NCBI RefSeq assembly: GCF_900111805.1
Contig: NZ_FOJN01000012.1
Span: 1 to 64,000, forward strand
Length of the DNA: 64,000 bases
Reading direction: 5' to 3'
Source: Rhodococcoides kroppenstedtii
GTDB lineage: Bacteria > Actinomycetota > Actinomycetes > Mycobacteriales > Mycobacteriaceae
The notes below the pieces were generated by a model. It was not told the origin of the DNA. It saw only the letters and a program-made list of their open reading frames with translations, and did not search any database. The translations under genes were made by a program, and so were the position numbers. This document shows, piece after piece, positions 48,711 to 57,464 of this stretch (the first letter of the stretch is position 1; every line of letters begins with the position of its first letter).

Positions 48711-49595
48711 TCAGCCCTGTCTGGTGTCGGCGGCGGAGTCGAGCGTGCTGCGTTCGAGAGTGCTGTGGTCGGGAGTGCTGTGGCCGGGAGCGCTGCGCTC
48801 CAGGCTGCTGCGGTAACGGCGCATGCCGGCGATCCACCGGTCGTAGTCGGCACTCTTGTGGGAGTACATCGTCAGCACCTGTGGGTGCGGCAGGATCAGG
48901 AAGCGCTCGGCCTCCATTGCCTCGAGCGTCGTGCGCGCCACGTCGTCGGGTTCGAGGACGTCACCGGCGCTCGTCACCGCGGCGGCGGCCACGGACGCGC
49001 CCTCCCGGTCGCTGTCGAAGCCGGAGTTCAGCAGTGCCGTGTTCACGCCCATGGGGCACAGGCAGCTGACAGCGACGCCGCGATCGCCGTAGGTGACCGA
49101 CAGCCACTCGGCGAACCCGACCGCCGCGTGCTTGGAGACCGAGTAGGTGGCAGAGCCGATCTGGGTGAGCAGGCCCGCCGCCGACGCCGTCGTCAGGAAG
49201 TATCCGGGCGTCCCGCGCTCCAGCCACCGCGGAATCACCAGGCGGGCCGCGCGCACGTGGGCGAGCACGTTGACGTTCAGCGCCGTCGACCACGCCGCGT
49301 CCGTGCTGTCGAGTCCCATCCCGGCGGTGGTGCCCGCGTTGGCGACGAACACGTCGAGCGGCCCGAAGGTCGACTCCGCCAGATCCACCGCCGCAGCGAT
49401 GACGGCGTCGTCGGCCACGTCGCCACCGAGGGCGCGCGCCCGATCACCCAGCCGATCCGCGACCGCCTGCGCTGCACCGCCGTCGAGATCGACGACCACC
49501 ACCCGATTACCCGCGTCGACCAGCGCCGACGCCAGCGCGGCACCGATGCCGGCGCCACCTCCGGTGACGACCGCGACCCTGTCCGTCATTCGCAT
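48711..49595 (-). CDS. Short-chain dehydrogenase/reductase
   Basis: A 294-residue SDR with [20 protein letters not shown] (NAD motif), [11 protein letters not shown], and the catalytic Ser/Tyr/Lys in [23 protein letters not shown]. The reduction or oxidation target is unknown; in levulinate pathways an SDR (LvaD) makes the 4-hydroxyacyl-CoA. The last 25 residues ([20 protein letters not shown]) come from a 15-bp repeat and are probably disordered. A TACTAT box seven bases before the ATG at 49595 suggests a leaderless operon start here. Confidence 0.88.
   Translation of the reverse strand: MRMTDRVAVVTGGGAGIGAALASALVDAGNRVVVVDLDGGAAQAVADRLGDRARALGGDVADDAVIAAAVDLAESTFGPLDVFVANAGTTAGMGLDSTDAAWSTALNVNVLAHVRAARLVIPRWLERGTPGYFLTTASAAGLLTQIGSATYSVSKHAAVGFAEWLSVTYGDRGVAVSCLCPMGVNTALLNSGFDSDREGASVAAAAVTSAGDVLEPDDVARTTLEAMEAERFLILPHPQVLTMYSHKSADYDRWIAGMRRYRSSLERSAPGHSTPDHSTLERSTLDSAADTRQG
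48738..48812 (-). repeat. 15-bp tandem repeat at the 3' end of the SDR gene
   Basis: Five degenerate 15-base units (plus strand type GTCGGGAGTGCTGTG) run from 48738 to 48812, in frame, and encode five-residue variations on HSTxx at the SDR C-terminus. Confidence 0.7.
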
Positions 49596-49602
49596 CGTTC
49601 CG

Positions 49603-49608
49603 ATAGTA
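49603..49608 (-). promoter_or_regulatory. -10 element of the SDR-ACAD-phosphotransferase operon
   Basis: TACTAT ends seven bases before the ATG at 49595. A recognisable -35 is not seen (TCGTGA at 17 bases). Spacing fits a leaderless message. Confidence 0.45.
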
Positions 49609-49674
49609 GGCACGGGTGAGCCAGGTCACGACAGTGGGCTCGGCGGGGCTCGGTGGGGCGGAGTCTCACCGGGC

Positions 49675-51159
49675 CTAGAACGAGGTGCGCTTCTTCTCCT
49701 GCTCGAGCACGTCGTCGAGATCCTTCAGCCGATCCATCGAACTGACGGCGCGGCGGGTGCGCATGTTCGATGACAGCAGGTCGCGATGACGATGGGTGAA
49801 GGCCCAGTACCCGGCGGTGAAGGGACACGCGTCCTCGCCGAGCCGCTTCTTCGGGTCGTACGCACATCCCTTGCAGTAGTCCGTCATTCGGTCGATGTAG
49901 GCACCGCCGGAGGCATACGGCTTGGTGGCGATGATGCCGCCGTCGGCGTGCTGGCTCATGCCGACGACGTTGACCGGCATGACCCACTCGTACCCGTCGA
50001 CGAAGTGTTCGGTGAACCATCGCGTGAGCGCCCGCGGATCGTAACCCTGTTGCAGCGCATGGTTTCCCAGGATCATCAAGCGCGGGATGTGGTGCACCCA
50101 CCCGCGGTCGTGGACGCCCGCGAGCGCGTCCGAGAGGCAGGCCGCGGTGACCTCCTCGGCGTCGAGGCTGGCAAACCACGGCGGGAGCGGCGTGTCCGCC
50201 CCCATCTCGTTCTTGTCGATGTAGCTCTCGTCGAGATGCCAGTAGAGGTGCCAGACGTACTCGCGCCAGCCCAGGATCTGGCGGACGAATCCCTCGACGC
50301 TCGCGAGCGGGGCGTCGCCGTCCCGGTAGGCCTTCTCCGCCGCGCGCGCCGCGTCGAGCGGGTGCAGGACCCCCAGGTTGAACGGCACGCTGAGGAGGGA
50401 ATGCGACATCGTCCAGTCCGCGGCCATGACGGCGTCCTCGTACGGGCCGAACGTCGACAGCCGGGTGTCGACGAACGTCGTCAGCGCCTGCTGCGCTTCG
50501 TCCGCCGTCACGGCGAACCGACGCGGGCCGTCGGTGCCGGACCACTGCACGTCCATCCCGTCGAGATCGCGTCGCACCTGCTCGTCGATCTCGTCCTCGG
50601 TGGGCCACCACGGTTCCGGGACGCCCAGCGTCTCCTGCTTCTTCGGCGGCTTCTCCCGGTTCTCGGCGTCCAGATTCCAGGTCCCGCCCTCGGGATCCTT
50701 GCCGTCCATGAGCACCTCGAACCGCCGCCGTTGGTCGCGGTAGAAGTTCTCCATCACGAACGACGTGCGATTGCCCGCCCACTCGGCGAAGTCCTCCCGC
50801 GACAGCGCGAAGGTCGGCGTGGGCAGTACCTCCGCCACCAGTCCCTCCTCCGCCATGGCGGCGACGAAGGCCTCCGCGCGACGCGACGTCGGCTGATGCA
50901 CCACGACGGGACGTCCGACCTTCTCGAGCGCCTCGCGGTAGGTGTCGGTCTTCAGGTGGGTCGCGCGGTCCCCGAGTTCGTCCGCGAGATGCCGCATCCC
51001 CGACAGCAGCAGGTGCGCCTTCTGGCGATGCCCGCGCCGACGGCCCAGCGCGCGAGCGGATTCGACGATCACCACCTCGCGGTCCTTCGTCTCGTCGGAC
51101 GAGTGCACGTGGGGTCCGAGCTGGTCCGCGAAGACCCAGAGCGGTGCGGGGGTGGCCAT
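49675..51159 (-). CDS. Photolyase/cryptochrome-related protein, FeS-BCP (PhrB-like) type
   Basis: A 494-residue protein of the deoxyribodipyrimidine photolyase-related family. It starts LWVFADQLGPHVHSSDETKD and has the FAD/DNA region ASVEGFVRQILGWREYVWHLYW, GWVHHIPRLMILGNHALQQGYDP and DGYEWVMPVNVVGMSQHADGG. The four Cys that bind a 4Fe-4S cluster in PhrB are represented by TAACLSDALAG and MTDYCKGCAYDPKKRLGEDA plus CPF. PhrB repairs (6-4) photoproducts; related proteins may be light sensors. It is probably a DNA-repair enzyme, but repair activity cannot be shown from sequence. Divergent from a DUF2945 gene. Confidence 0.9.
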   Translation of the reverse strand: MATPAPLWVFADQLGPHVHSSDETKDREVVIVESARALGRRRGHRQKAHLLLSGMRHLADELGDRATHLKTDTYREALEKVGRPVVVHQPTSRRAEAFVAAMAEEGLVAEVLPTPTFALSREDFAEWAGNRTSFVMENFYRDQRRRFEVLMDGKDPEGGTWNLDAENREKPPKKQETLGVPEPWWPTEDEIDEQVRRDLDGMDVQWSGTDGPRRFAVTADEAQQALTTFVDTRLSTFGPYEDAVMAADWTMSHSLLSVPFNLGVLHPLDAARAAEKAYRDGDAPLASVEGFVRQILGWREYVWHLYWHLDESYIDKNEMGADTPLPPWFASLDAEEVTAACLSDALAGVHDRGWVHHIPRLMILGNHALQQGYDPRALTRWFTEHFVDGYEWVMPVNVVGMSQHADGGIIATKPYASGGAYIDRMTDYCKGCAYDPKKRLGEDACPFTAGYWAFTHRHRDLLSSNMRTRRAVSSMDRLKDLDDVLEQEKKRTSF

Positions 51160-51254
51160 GGGTGATCATTCCCCGCCGCGTCCCTCCCCAATCGAGGCCC
51201 GATCGCGGCCCGACCGAGCCGGTGAAACGAGAGCGGAGGGGGTACGTACCAGCC

Positions 51255-51467
51255 ATGACGTACAAAAAGGGCACCAAGGTTCAGTGGAAATGGGGCGACA
51301 ACACCGCCGAGGGCAAGGTGGTCGAAGTCCACAAGGAGAAGGTGAGCAAGAAGATCAAGGGTTCGGAGATCACCCGCAACGGCACCGACGACAACCCGGC
51401 CTACCTGCTCGAGCAGGAGGACGGTACCCAACTGCTCAAACTGGACAGCGAGCTGGAGAAGGACTGA
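51255..51467 (+). CDS. DUF2945 small protein (HVA1/TUDOR-like)
   Basis: A 70-residue, highly charged protein starting MTYKKGTKVQWKWGDNTAEG. The sequence KGTKVxWxWG...GKVVEV is the core of DUF2945, a small SH3/Tudor-like fold first named after a hypervirulence-associated protein. No membrane or signal segment is present. The longer frame from 51144 is open but overlaps the photolyase start and has no homology. GAGCGGAGGGGG lies before the ATG. The role is unknown; such genes often sit near stress or DNA-repair genes. Confidence 0.85.
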   Translation: MTYKKGTKVQWKWGDNTAEGKVVEVHKEKVSKKIKGSEITRNGTDDNPAYLLEQEDGTQLLKLDSELEKD

Positions 51468-51563
51468 CCGTGCACGGTGGCCGGTCGGCACAGTTGCCAG
51501 CCGGCGCCACAGCGCATTCTGCGCATTCGACGAAGTTCCTCTTGCGCATACGGCTACGGGGGG

Positions 51564-51604
51564 CATGCTGTGAAGCACGCCACAGGCGGCGCGACCACAG
51601 CATG
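51564..51604. promoter_or_regulatory. Inverted repeat upstream of the E1 genes
   Basis: CATGCTGTG (51564-51572) and CACAGCATG (51596-51604) form a perfect 9-bp dyad with a 23-base spacer, 50 bases before the E1 alpha start. Upstream, GCGCAT recurs three times (51512, 51521, 51545). These could be operator sites or an mRNA stem; no regulator gene is adjacent. Confidence 0.4.
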
Positions 51605-51653
51605 ACCCGGCCGTTCACGAGACGGCTCGGGCCGGCGCAGGAGGGACACGATC

Positions 51654-52781
51654 ATGACCCCGTCGCACGAGCGACTCCTCGACTCGGTCGGTGAGTCCCC
51701 GACACCGCACGACCGCCACCCACGACCGGTGGACCGCATCACCCACCCCGTCCAATTGGTGCAACCCGACGGGCGGCGCGTTCACGATCGCGAGTACTGG
51801 GGCCTCGTCGCCGACGTGACCGGCGCCGACCTGCTGGCCCTCTACACCGACATGGTGGTGGCCCGGCGCATCGACACCGAGGCCACCGCCCTCCAGCGGC
51901 AGGGCGAGTTGGGGTTGTGGGCACCGCTCCTCGGACAGGAAGCCGCGCAGGTCGGCTCCGCGCGCGCCCTCGACCGCGCGGACTACGTCTTCACCAGCTA
52001 TCGCGAGCACGCCGTCGCCTACTGCCGCGGCGTTCCCGTCGAGAAGCTGACGGCCCTCTGGCGAGGAACCGCCCACGCGGGCTGGGATCCCACCGAGTAC
52101 GGCATCACCAACCCGGCGATCATCGTCGGCGCGCAGGGCCTCCACGCCACCGGATACGCGATGGGCACCCGGTTCGACGGCGTCGACGCCGCCACCGTCG
52201 CCTACTTCGGCGACGGCGCGACCAGCGAGGGCGACATCTCCGAGGCGTTGTCGTTCTCGGTCGCCTTCAGCGCGGGGGTCGTCTTCTTCTGCCAGAACAA
52301 CCACTGGGCCATCAGCGAGCCCGTCTCGCTGCAGACGCCCGTCCCGCTGGCCACCCGCGCGGCCGGCTTCGGTATGCCGGCGATCCGCGTCGACGGCAAC
52401 GACGTGCTCGCCGTGCTCGCCGTGACCCGGGCGGCGGCGCACCGCGCCCGCACCGGCGGTGGGCCGACGTTCGTCGAGGCCATGACCTACCGCATGGGCC
52501 CGCACACGACGTCGGACGATCCCACCCGGTACCGCCCCGGCGCCGAACGGGACGTCTGGTCCGCCCGCGACCCCTTGCTCCGCCTGGAACGGCTTCTCGA
52601 GCGGGAGAGCGTTCTCACCGACGAGACCAGGGCCCGCGTGGCCGCGACCGCGGACGACGTCGCCGCACGCCTCCGGGCGGCCACGGTCGGTGCTCCCGAT
52701 CCGGATCCCGCCACCCTGCTCGACCACGTCTACGCCGAGCCCCACTCGCTCGTCGACAGCCAGAAGGAGGCACTGCGATGA
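51654..52781 (+). CDS. 2-oxoacid dehydrogenase E1 component, alpha subunit
   Basis: A 375-residue thiamine-diphosphate subunit. The TPP/Mg motif is YFGDGATSEGDISEALSFSV ending near NNHWAIS, and the loop TYRMGPHTTSDDPTRYR is the usual phosphorylation-loop region. ADLLALYTDMVVARRIDTEA begins the conserved core. With E1 beta it decarboxylates a 2-oxoacid and acylates lipoyl-E2. Sequence style is that of branched-chain 2-oxoacid or acetoin/pyruvate E1. GGAGGG lies eight bases before the ATG; the stop overlaps E1 beta by four bases. Confidence 0.92.
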   Translation: MTPSHERLLDSVGESPTPHDRHPRPVDRITHPVQLVQPDGRRVHDREYWGLVADVTGADLLALYTDMVVARRIDTEATALQRQGELGLWAPLLGQEAAQVGSARALDRADYVFTSYREHAVAYCRGVPVEKLTALWRGTAHAGWDPTEYGITNPAIIVGAQGLHATGYAMGTRFDGVDAATVAYFGDGATSEGDISEALSFSVAFSAGVVFFCQNNHWAISEPVSLQTPVPLATRAAGFGMPAIRVDGNDVLAVLAVTRAAAHRARTGGGPTFVEAMTYRMGPHTTSDDPTRYRPGAERDVWSARDPLLRLERLLERESVLTDETRARVAATADDVAARLRAATVGAPDPDPATLLDHVYAEPHSLVDSQKEALR

Positions 52782-53806
52782 CCACCGCTACTCCCCTCCG
52801 TCCCGAGGGACCCGCCTCCGACCGACCGGAGGACCGCGTCACCGGCACCCTGGGCGGTGCGATCAACGCCGGACTGCGGGCAGCGTTGGACGCCGATCCG
52901 AAGGTCGTCCTCATGGGCCTCGACATCGGCAAGCTCGGCGGTGTCTTCCGTATCACCGACGGCCTGCAGAAGGACTTCGGCGATCACCGCGTGCTGGACA
53001 TGCCCCTCGCCGAGTCGGGCATGGTCGGCACCGCCTTCGGACTGGCACTCCGGGGCTACCGCCCGGTGGTGGAGATCCAGTTCGACGGCTTCGTCTACCC
53101 GGCCTTCGACCAGATCGTCTCGCAGGTGGCCAAGATCCGGTACCGCACCGCGGGCCGGGTCGGTGCCCCGATGGTCATCCGCATCCCCTACGGCGGCGGA
53201 ATCGGTGCCGTCGAACACCATTCGGAGTCGCCGGAGGCGTACTTCGCGCACACGGCCGGGCTGCGCGTGGTCGCGCCCAGCACGCCCCACGACGCCTATT
53301 GGATGATCCAACAGGCCGTCGCCTCCGACGATCCGGTGATCTTCTTCGAGCCCAAACGCCGCTACTGGGACAAGGGTGCCTGGTCCCCGTCCGCACCGGA
53401 TCTGCCGCTCGACCGGGCCCGCATCATGCGCATGGGCACCGACGCGACCGTCGTCACCTACGGGTCCACCGTGGGCACCGCCGTGCTCGCGGCGGAGGTC
53501 GCCGAGCAGGAGGGCCGCAGCCTCGAGGTGGTCGATCTGCGGTCGCTGTCCCCGCTCGACATGGACACGGTCTGCCGGTCGGTGCGGCGCACGGGACGTC
53601 TGGTGGTGGCGCACGAGGACACCGGGTTCCTGGGCATGGCGTCCGAGATCGCCGCGCAGGTGTCGCGCGAGTGCTTCTACTCGCTCGAGGCGCCGGTGGA
53701 GCGGGTCACGGGCTTCCACGTTCCCTACCCGGCCGCCCGCCTCGAACGCCACCACCTGCCCGACGTCGACCGCATTCTGGCGGGAGTGGACACCGTGCTC
53801 CGCTGA
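52778..53806 (+). CDS. 2-oxoacid dehydrogenase E1 component, beta subunit
   Basis: A 342-residue transketolase-like subunit. It shows GTLGGAINAGLRAALDADPK, VLMGLDIGKLGGVFRIT, MPLAESGMVGTAFGLALRGY and the C-terminal VVAHEDTGFLGMASEIAAQV. The KLGGVF signature is characteristic of branched-chain type E1 beta. No lipoyl E2 or E3 gene follows, unlike the usual bkd or pdh operons, so the partner must be unlinked. Probable role: branched-chain amino-acid breakdown, consistent with the valine operon in the same window. Confidence 0.92.
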   Translation: MTTATPLRPEGPASDRPEDRVTGTLGGAINAGLRAALDADPKVVLMGLDIGKLGGVFRITDGLQKDFGDHRVLDMPLAESGMVGTAFGLALRGYRPVVEIQFDGFVYPAFDQIVSQVAKIRYRTAGRVGAPMVIRIPYGGGIGAVEHHSESPEAYFAHTAGLRVVAPSTPHDAYWMIQQAVASDDPVIFFEPKRRYWDKGAWSPSAPDLPLDRARIMRMGTDATVVTYGSTVGTAVLAAEVAEQEGRSLEVVDLRSLSPLDMDTVCRSVRRTGRLVVAHEDTGFLGMASEIAAQVSRECFYSLEAPVERVTGFHVPYPAARLERHHLPDVDRILAGVDTVLR

Positions 53807-53838
53807 CTCCGCCCGGCCGAGCGGCAGGGGGTCGCGGG

Positions 53839-53856
53839 TGTGAGGGAGGCCTCACA
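53839..53856 (+). terminator. Hairpin after the E1 beta gene
   Basis: TGTGAGG and CCTCACA form a perfect 7-bp stem with a four-base loop, 32 bases after the stop. There is no T-run. A tentative terminator. Confidence 0.4.
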
Positions 53857-53892
53857 GACGACTCCCAGAATCCTGGCGCATCATGGTGTGCC

Positions 53893-54543
53893 GTGAGCAC
53901 GTCGACCACCGAGCAGATCGTCCTGTCCGTCCAGCGATCCACGCCGCGGTTGTGGCTGGCCGCGGCCGTCGGTGCGGTGACCCTCGTGGTTCTCTACGCC
54001 GCACTGCCCCTGGCCGGCGTCGCCTATCCGGCGGCCCGGCCGATCCTCGAACCGGTGGCCGGCGGCGCCGCCCGGCTGTTGTCGGCGATCGACATCACCA
54101 CCGTGCTGGTGGTGGTGGCGGCACTGACGGTCGTCTCGATCGCGCGGGCCCTCCCCTACGGCATCGGGGCGGTGCTGATGCTCTGCCCGGGCGCGCCGCT
54201 GACGGCCGCAGCCGCGCGGTCCTGGCTGCCCGAGTCCGTGCTCGCCTCCGCGCATCCCGACGGCCGGATCGTGGCGGTCGCCTCGCTCGTCGCCGCGGCA
54301 TCGCTGGTGGTCCCGTCCCGCGTCCGCCCGGCGGTTCTCGGCCTCGGCCTCGCCGCGACGGTCGCGGTGTCCCTCGCTGCCGTCGTCACCGCGGCCGCGT
54401 CGTTCGTCGGCGTGCTTGGCGCTCTGGCGATCACCGGGACGTGGTGGGCGCTGGCCGCCGTCGTCATGGCGCATTCACCGATCGCTGCGCGCCGGGAGCG
54501 CAAGAACCCCCTCGACACCGCAGCCCTGAAGCTTCGCCGCTGA
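53893..54543 (+). CDS. Membrane protein of unknown function
   Basis: A 216-residue hydrophobic protein with five or six membrane segments (about residues 20-42, 63-85, 90-112, 125-145, 150-172 and 176-196) and a basic C-terminal tail (RRERKNPLDTAALKLRR). No conserved catalytic motif is recognised. A CATCAT box lies eight bases before the GTG at 53893, so the start may be leaderless. It converges with pntB. Its codon usage matches its neighbours. Confidence 0.75.
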   Translation: MSTSTTEQIVLSVQRSTPRLWLAAAVGAVTLVVLYAALPLAGVAYPAARPILEPVAGGAARLLSAIDITTVLVVVAALTVVSIARALPYGIGAVLMLCPGAPLTAAAARSWLPESVLASAHPDGRIVAVASLVAAASLVVPSRVRPAVLGLGLAATVAVSLAAVVTAAASFVGVLGALAITGTWWALAAVVMAHSPIAARRERKNPLDTAALKLRR

Positions 54544-54583
54544 GGGCGAGTTCCAGGGCCGCGGACGGTCGGGAGGCTCGAGG

Positions 54584-56026
54584 TCAGAGCGCCTTGAGCT
54601 CCTCGATGACCGAGTTGACGGACTTCTTCGCGTCCCCGAAGAGCATCGAGGTGCGGTCGGCGGTGAACAACGGGTTGTCGATGCCCGCGTAGCCGGAGCT
54701 CATCGACCGCTTGAGCACGATCACCGACCGCGACTCGTCGACGTTGAGAATCGGCATCCCGTGGATGGGCGAGCTCGGATCGTTGCGGGCCGCGGGGTTG
54801 GTGACGTCGTTCGCGCCGATGACGAGGGTGACGTCGGTCCGGGAGAACTCCCCGTTGATGTCGTCCATCTCCTTCATCGAGTCGTACTCCACGTCCGCCT
54901 CGGCGAGCAGCACGTTCATGTGCCCGGGCATGCGGCCGGCCACCGGGTGGATGGCGTACTTCACCTCGACGCCCTTCGACTCGAGAATCGACGCCATGTC
55001 CTTGACCGCGTGCTGCGCCTGGGCGACGGCGAGGCCGTAGCCCGGCACCACGATGACCTGGGAGGCGTAGGCCATCTGGATGGCCGCGTCCGCCGCGGAG
55101 GTGGACTTGACCGTCCCCCCGCCCTCGCCGGCGCCGCCGGCCGCGGCCGCGGCGCCTCCACCGAACGATCCGAAGACGATGGCCGGGATGGACCGGTTCA
55201 TGGCCGTCGCCATGAGGTTGGTGAGGATGGTGCCGGACGCGCCGACGATCATGCCGGCGACGATCATCGCGGTGTTGTTCAGCGCCAGACCCGCGGCGGC
55301 GGCCGACAGACCGGTCAGCGCGTTGAGCAGCGAGATGACCACCGGCATGTCCGCGCCGCCGATCGGGAACACCACGAACAGGCCCATCAGACCCGCCGCG
55401 ACCAGAACGATCACGATCCACCACACCGCCGTGCCCTCACCCGGGGTGGCGTGGACGCCGATCCACACCGACGCGGCCACCGCCACGAGCAGCAGCACCA
55501 TGTTCAGCAGCTGGAACGTGCGAGCGTTGGAGACGAACGCCTTCTCCACCTTCTTGTTCAGCAGCTCCTGCAGCTTGGCGAACGCCACCAGCGAACCCCA
55601 GAAGGACACCGAACCGATCACGGCGGCGAACAGCGACCCGACCACGATGTGGACCGTCGGCTCCTCCCCGTGCTGGAACGCCGAGAAGCCGTCGGTCTCG
55701 AGGAACTCCGACCAGGCGATCAGCGCGACCGTGCCACCGCCGACGCCGTTGAACAGCGCGACCAGCTGCGGCATCGCCGTCATCTTCGTGCGCTTGGCCG
55801 GCGGCACACCGAGGATCACACCGATCGCCAGACCGGCGGCGATGAGGATCCAGTTGATCGCGGCGGTGTCGCGCACCTCGATCAGCGTGGCCACCACGGC
55901 CACCCCCATACCGACGGCGGCGATCCAGTTGCCGCGCACGGCGGTCTTGGGACCGGTCAGGCCCATCAGGCCGTAGATGAACAGCGCGAAGGCGGCGATG
56001 TAGAGCACCGCGACGAGGTTGTTCAC
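54584..56026 (-). CDS. pntB: NAD(P) transhydrogenase beta subunit
   Basis: A 480-residue membrane subunit. About nine membrane helices precede the soluble NADP(H)-binding domain III, which starts near VIVVPGYGLAVAQAQHAVKD and includes HPVAGRMPGHMNVLLAEAD and NDVTNPAARNDPSSPIHGMP. Proton flow through the membrane part drives hydride transfer from NADH to NADP+. It is the last gene of the pnt operon and overlaps pntAB by four bases. Confidence 0.96.
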   Translation of the reverse strand: MNNLVAVLYIAAFALFIYGLMGLTGPKTAVRGNWIAAVGMGVAVVATLIEVRDTAAINWILIAAGLAIGVILGVPPAKRTKMTAMPQLVALFNGVGGGTVALIAWSEFLETDGFSAFQHGEEPTVHIVVGSLFAAVIGSVSFWGSLVAFAKLQELLNKKVEKAFVSNARTFQLLNMVLLLVAVAASVWIGVHATPGEGTAVWWIVIVLVAAGLMGLFVVFPIGGADMPVVISLLNALTGLSAAAAGLALNNTAMIVAGMIVGASGTILTNLMATAMNRSIPAIVFGSFGGGAAAAAGGAGEGGGTVKSTSAADAAIQMAYASQVIVVPGYGLAVAQAQHAVKDMASILESKGVEVKYAIHPVAGRMPGHMNVLLAEADVEYDSMKEMDDINGEFSRTDVTLVIGANDVTNPAARNDPSSPIHGMPILNVDESRSVIVLKRSMSSGYAGIDNPLFTADRTSMLFGDAKKSVNSVIEELKAL

Positions 56027-56340
56027 TTCTCGGCTCCCTCACGCGCGACGGGCTTCGACTTGAACATGCCCAGCATGCGGTCGGTGACGAGGAAGCCACC
56101 GACGACGTTGAGGGTGCCGAAGATCAGCGCGACGAACGCGATGATTCGCACGCCCCACGACGCGTCCTCGGGCAACCGGCCCAGGACGATCAGGGCGCCG
56201 AGCACGACGATGCCGTGGATGGCGTTGGTGCCCGACATCAGCGGCGTGTGCAGCGTGTTGGGCACCTTGGAGATCACGGCGAACCCCACGAACCCGGCGA
56301 GAACCAGGATCGCGATGTTCGCGAGCAAGGACAGGTACAT
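56023..56340 (-). CDS. pntAB: NAD(P) transhydrogenase alpha subunit, membrane part
   Basis: A 105-residue protein with three to four membrane helices (MYLSLLANIAILVLAGFVGF onward), equal to the C-terminal membrane segment of single-chain PntA. It carries SKVPNTLHTPLMSGTNAIHG, the conserved family motif. The split into two alpha proteins is the arrangement found in mycobacteria and Rhodospirillum. It shares bases with the stop of pntAA. Confidence 0.95.
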   Translation of the reverse strand: MYLSLLANIAILVLAGFVGFAVISKVPNTLHTPLMSGTNAIHGIVVLGALIVLGRLPEDASWGVRIIAFVALIFGTLNVVGGFLVTDRMLGMFKSKPVAREGAEK

Positions 56341-57464
56341 CAGGCGTCCGCCTTTTCGGTGGTGGGGACGTTCCGGGTCACGCAGGACTTCTCGAGAACC
56401 TCGTCGGAGAAGTCGGGTGCGAACGCCCCGGACTCGTCGAGCATCAGTTCGAGCAACGCGGACACGTTCTTCGAGTACAGCTCGCTGGCGTGCTCGGGCA
56501 TCGTGGCCGGCAGGTTCAGCGGCGAGCAGATGGTGACGTCGTTCTTCACCACGGTGCGACCGGGCTCCGTGAGCTCGCAGTTGCCGCCCGTCTCCCCCGC
56601 GAGGTCGACGATGACGCTGCCCGGCTTCATCGCCGATGCGGCCGCCGCCGTGACCAGACGCGGCGCGGGCCGACCCGGCACGAGCGCGGTGGTGATGACG
56701 ACGTCGAACGTCGCGATCGCCTTCTCGAGCGCCGCCTGCTGCTGCGCGCGTTCGTCCTCGGTGAGCTCGCGGGCGTACCCGCCCTCACCCGCGGCGTCGA
56801 TCCCGAGATCGAGCCACTGGGCACCGACCGACCGGACCTGATCGGCCACCTCCGGACGGACGTCGTACCCGGTGGGCCGCGCACCGAGACGCTTGGCGGT
56901 GGCGAGGGCCTGCAACCCGGCGACACCGACACCGAGCACCAGCACGGTCGCCGGCTTCACCGTGCCGGCGGCCGTGGTGAGCATGGGGAAGAAGCGCGTC
57001 GACTCCGACGCGGCGAGCAGCACGGCCTTGTAGCCGGCCACGTTCGCCTGGGAGGACAGCGCGTCCATCACCTGCGCGCGAGAGATGCGGGGAATCGCCT
57101 CCACCGCGAACGCCTGGACGCCGGCCGCGGCGAGGGCCGGGATGACGGTGTCGGCGTTGCGCGGCGCGAGAAAGCCGATGAGGGTGGTGCCGGACGCGAG
57201 CTTGCCCACCTCGGACTCCGACGGCGGCGCGACCTTGACCACGACGTCCGCCGACCACGGATCACCGATCTCGGCCCCCGCGTCCACGTAGAGCTCGTCC
57301 GGGATGAGCGCACCGAGACCGGCTCCGGCCTCCACGACCACCCGGACACCCTTGCCGACCAACGACGACACGACCTTGGGTACCAGGGCCACCCGCCGCT
57401 CGCCCTCGGCGCTCTCGCGCACGACCCCGACGAGCGGCCCGGCGCCCCGAGAATTCTCCACCAC
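56340..57464 (-). CDS. pntAA: NAD(P) transhydrogenase alpha subunit, NAD-binding part
   Basis: A 374-residue soluble NAD(H)-binding domain I. It begins VGVVRESAEGERRVALVPKV and has the nucleotide motif ATVLVLGVGVAGLQALATAK, DVRPEVADQVRSVGAQWLD and ALVPGRPAPRLVTAAAASAM, all typical of the alanine dehydrogenase/PntA fold. It leads the pntAA-pntAB-pntB operon. The complex supplies NADPH for biosynthesis and redox defence. Confidence 0.95.
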   Translation of the reverse strand: MVENSRGAGPLVGVVRESAEGERRVALVPKVVSSLVGKGVRVVVEAGAGLGALIPDELYVDAGAEIGDPWSADVVVKVAPPSESEVGKLASGTTLIGFLAPRNADTVIPALAAAGVQAFAVEAIPRISRAQVMDALSSQANVAGYKAVLLAASESTRFFPMLTTAAGTVKPATVLVLGVGVAGLQALATAKRLGARPTGYDVRPEVADQVRSVGAQWLDLGIDAAGEGGYARELTEDERAQQQAALEKAIATFDVVITTALVPGRPAPRLVTAAAASAMKPGSVIVDLAGETGGNCELTEPGRTVVKNDVTICSPLNLPATMPEHASELYSKNVSALLELMLDESGAFAPDFSDEVLEKSCVTRNVPTTEKADA

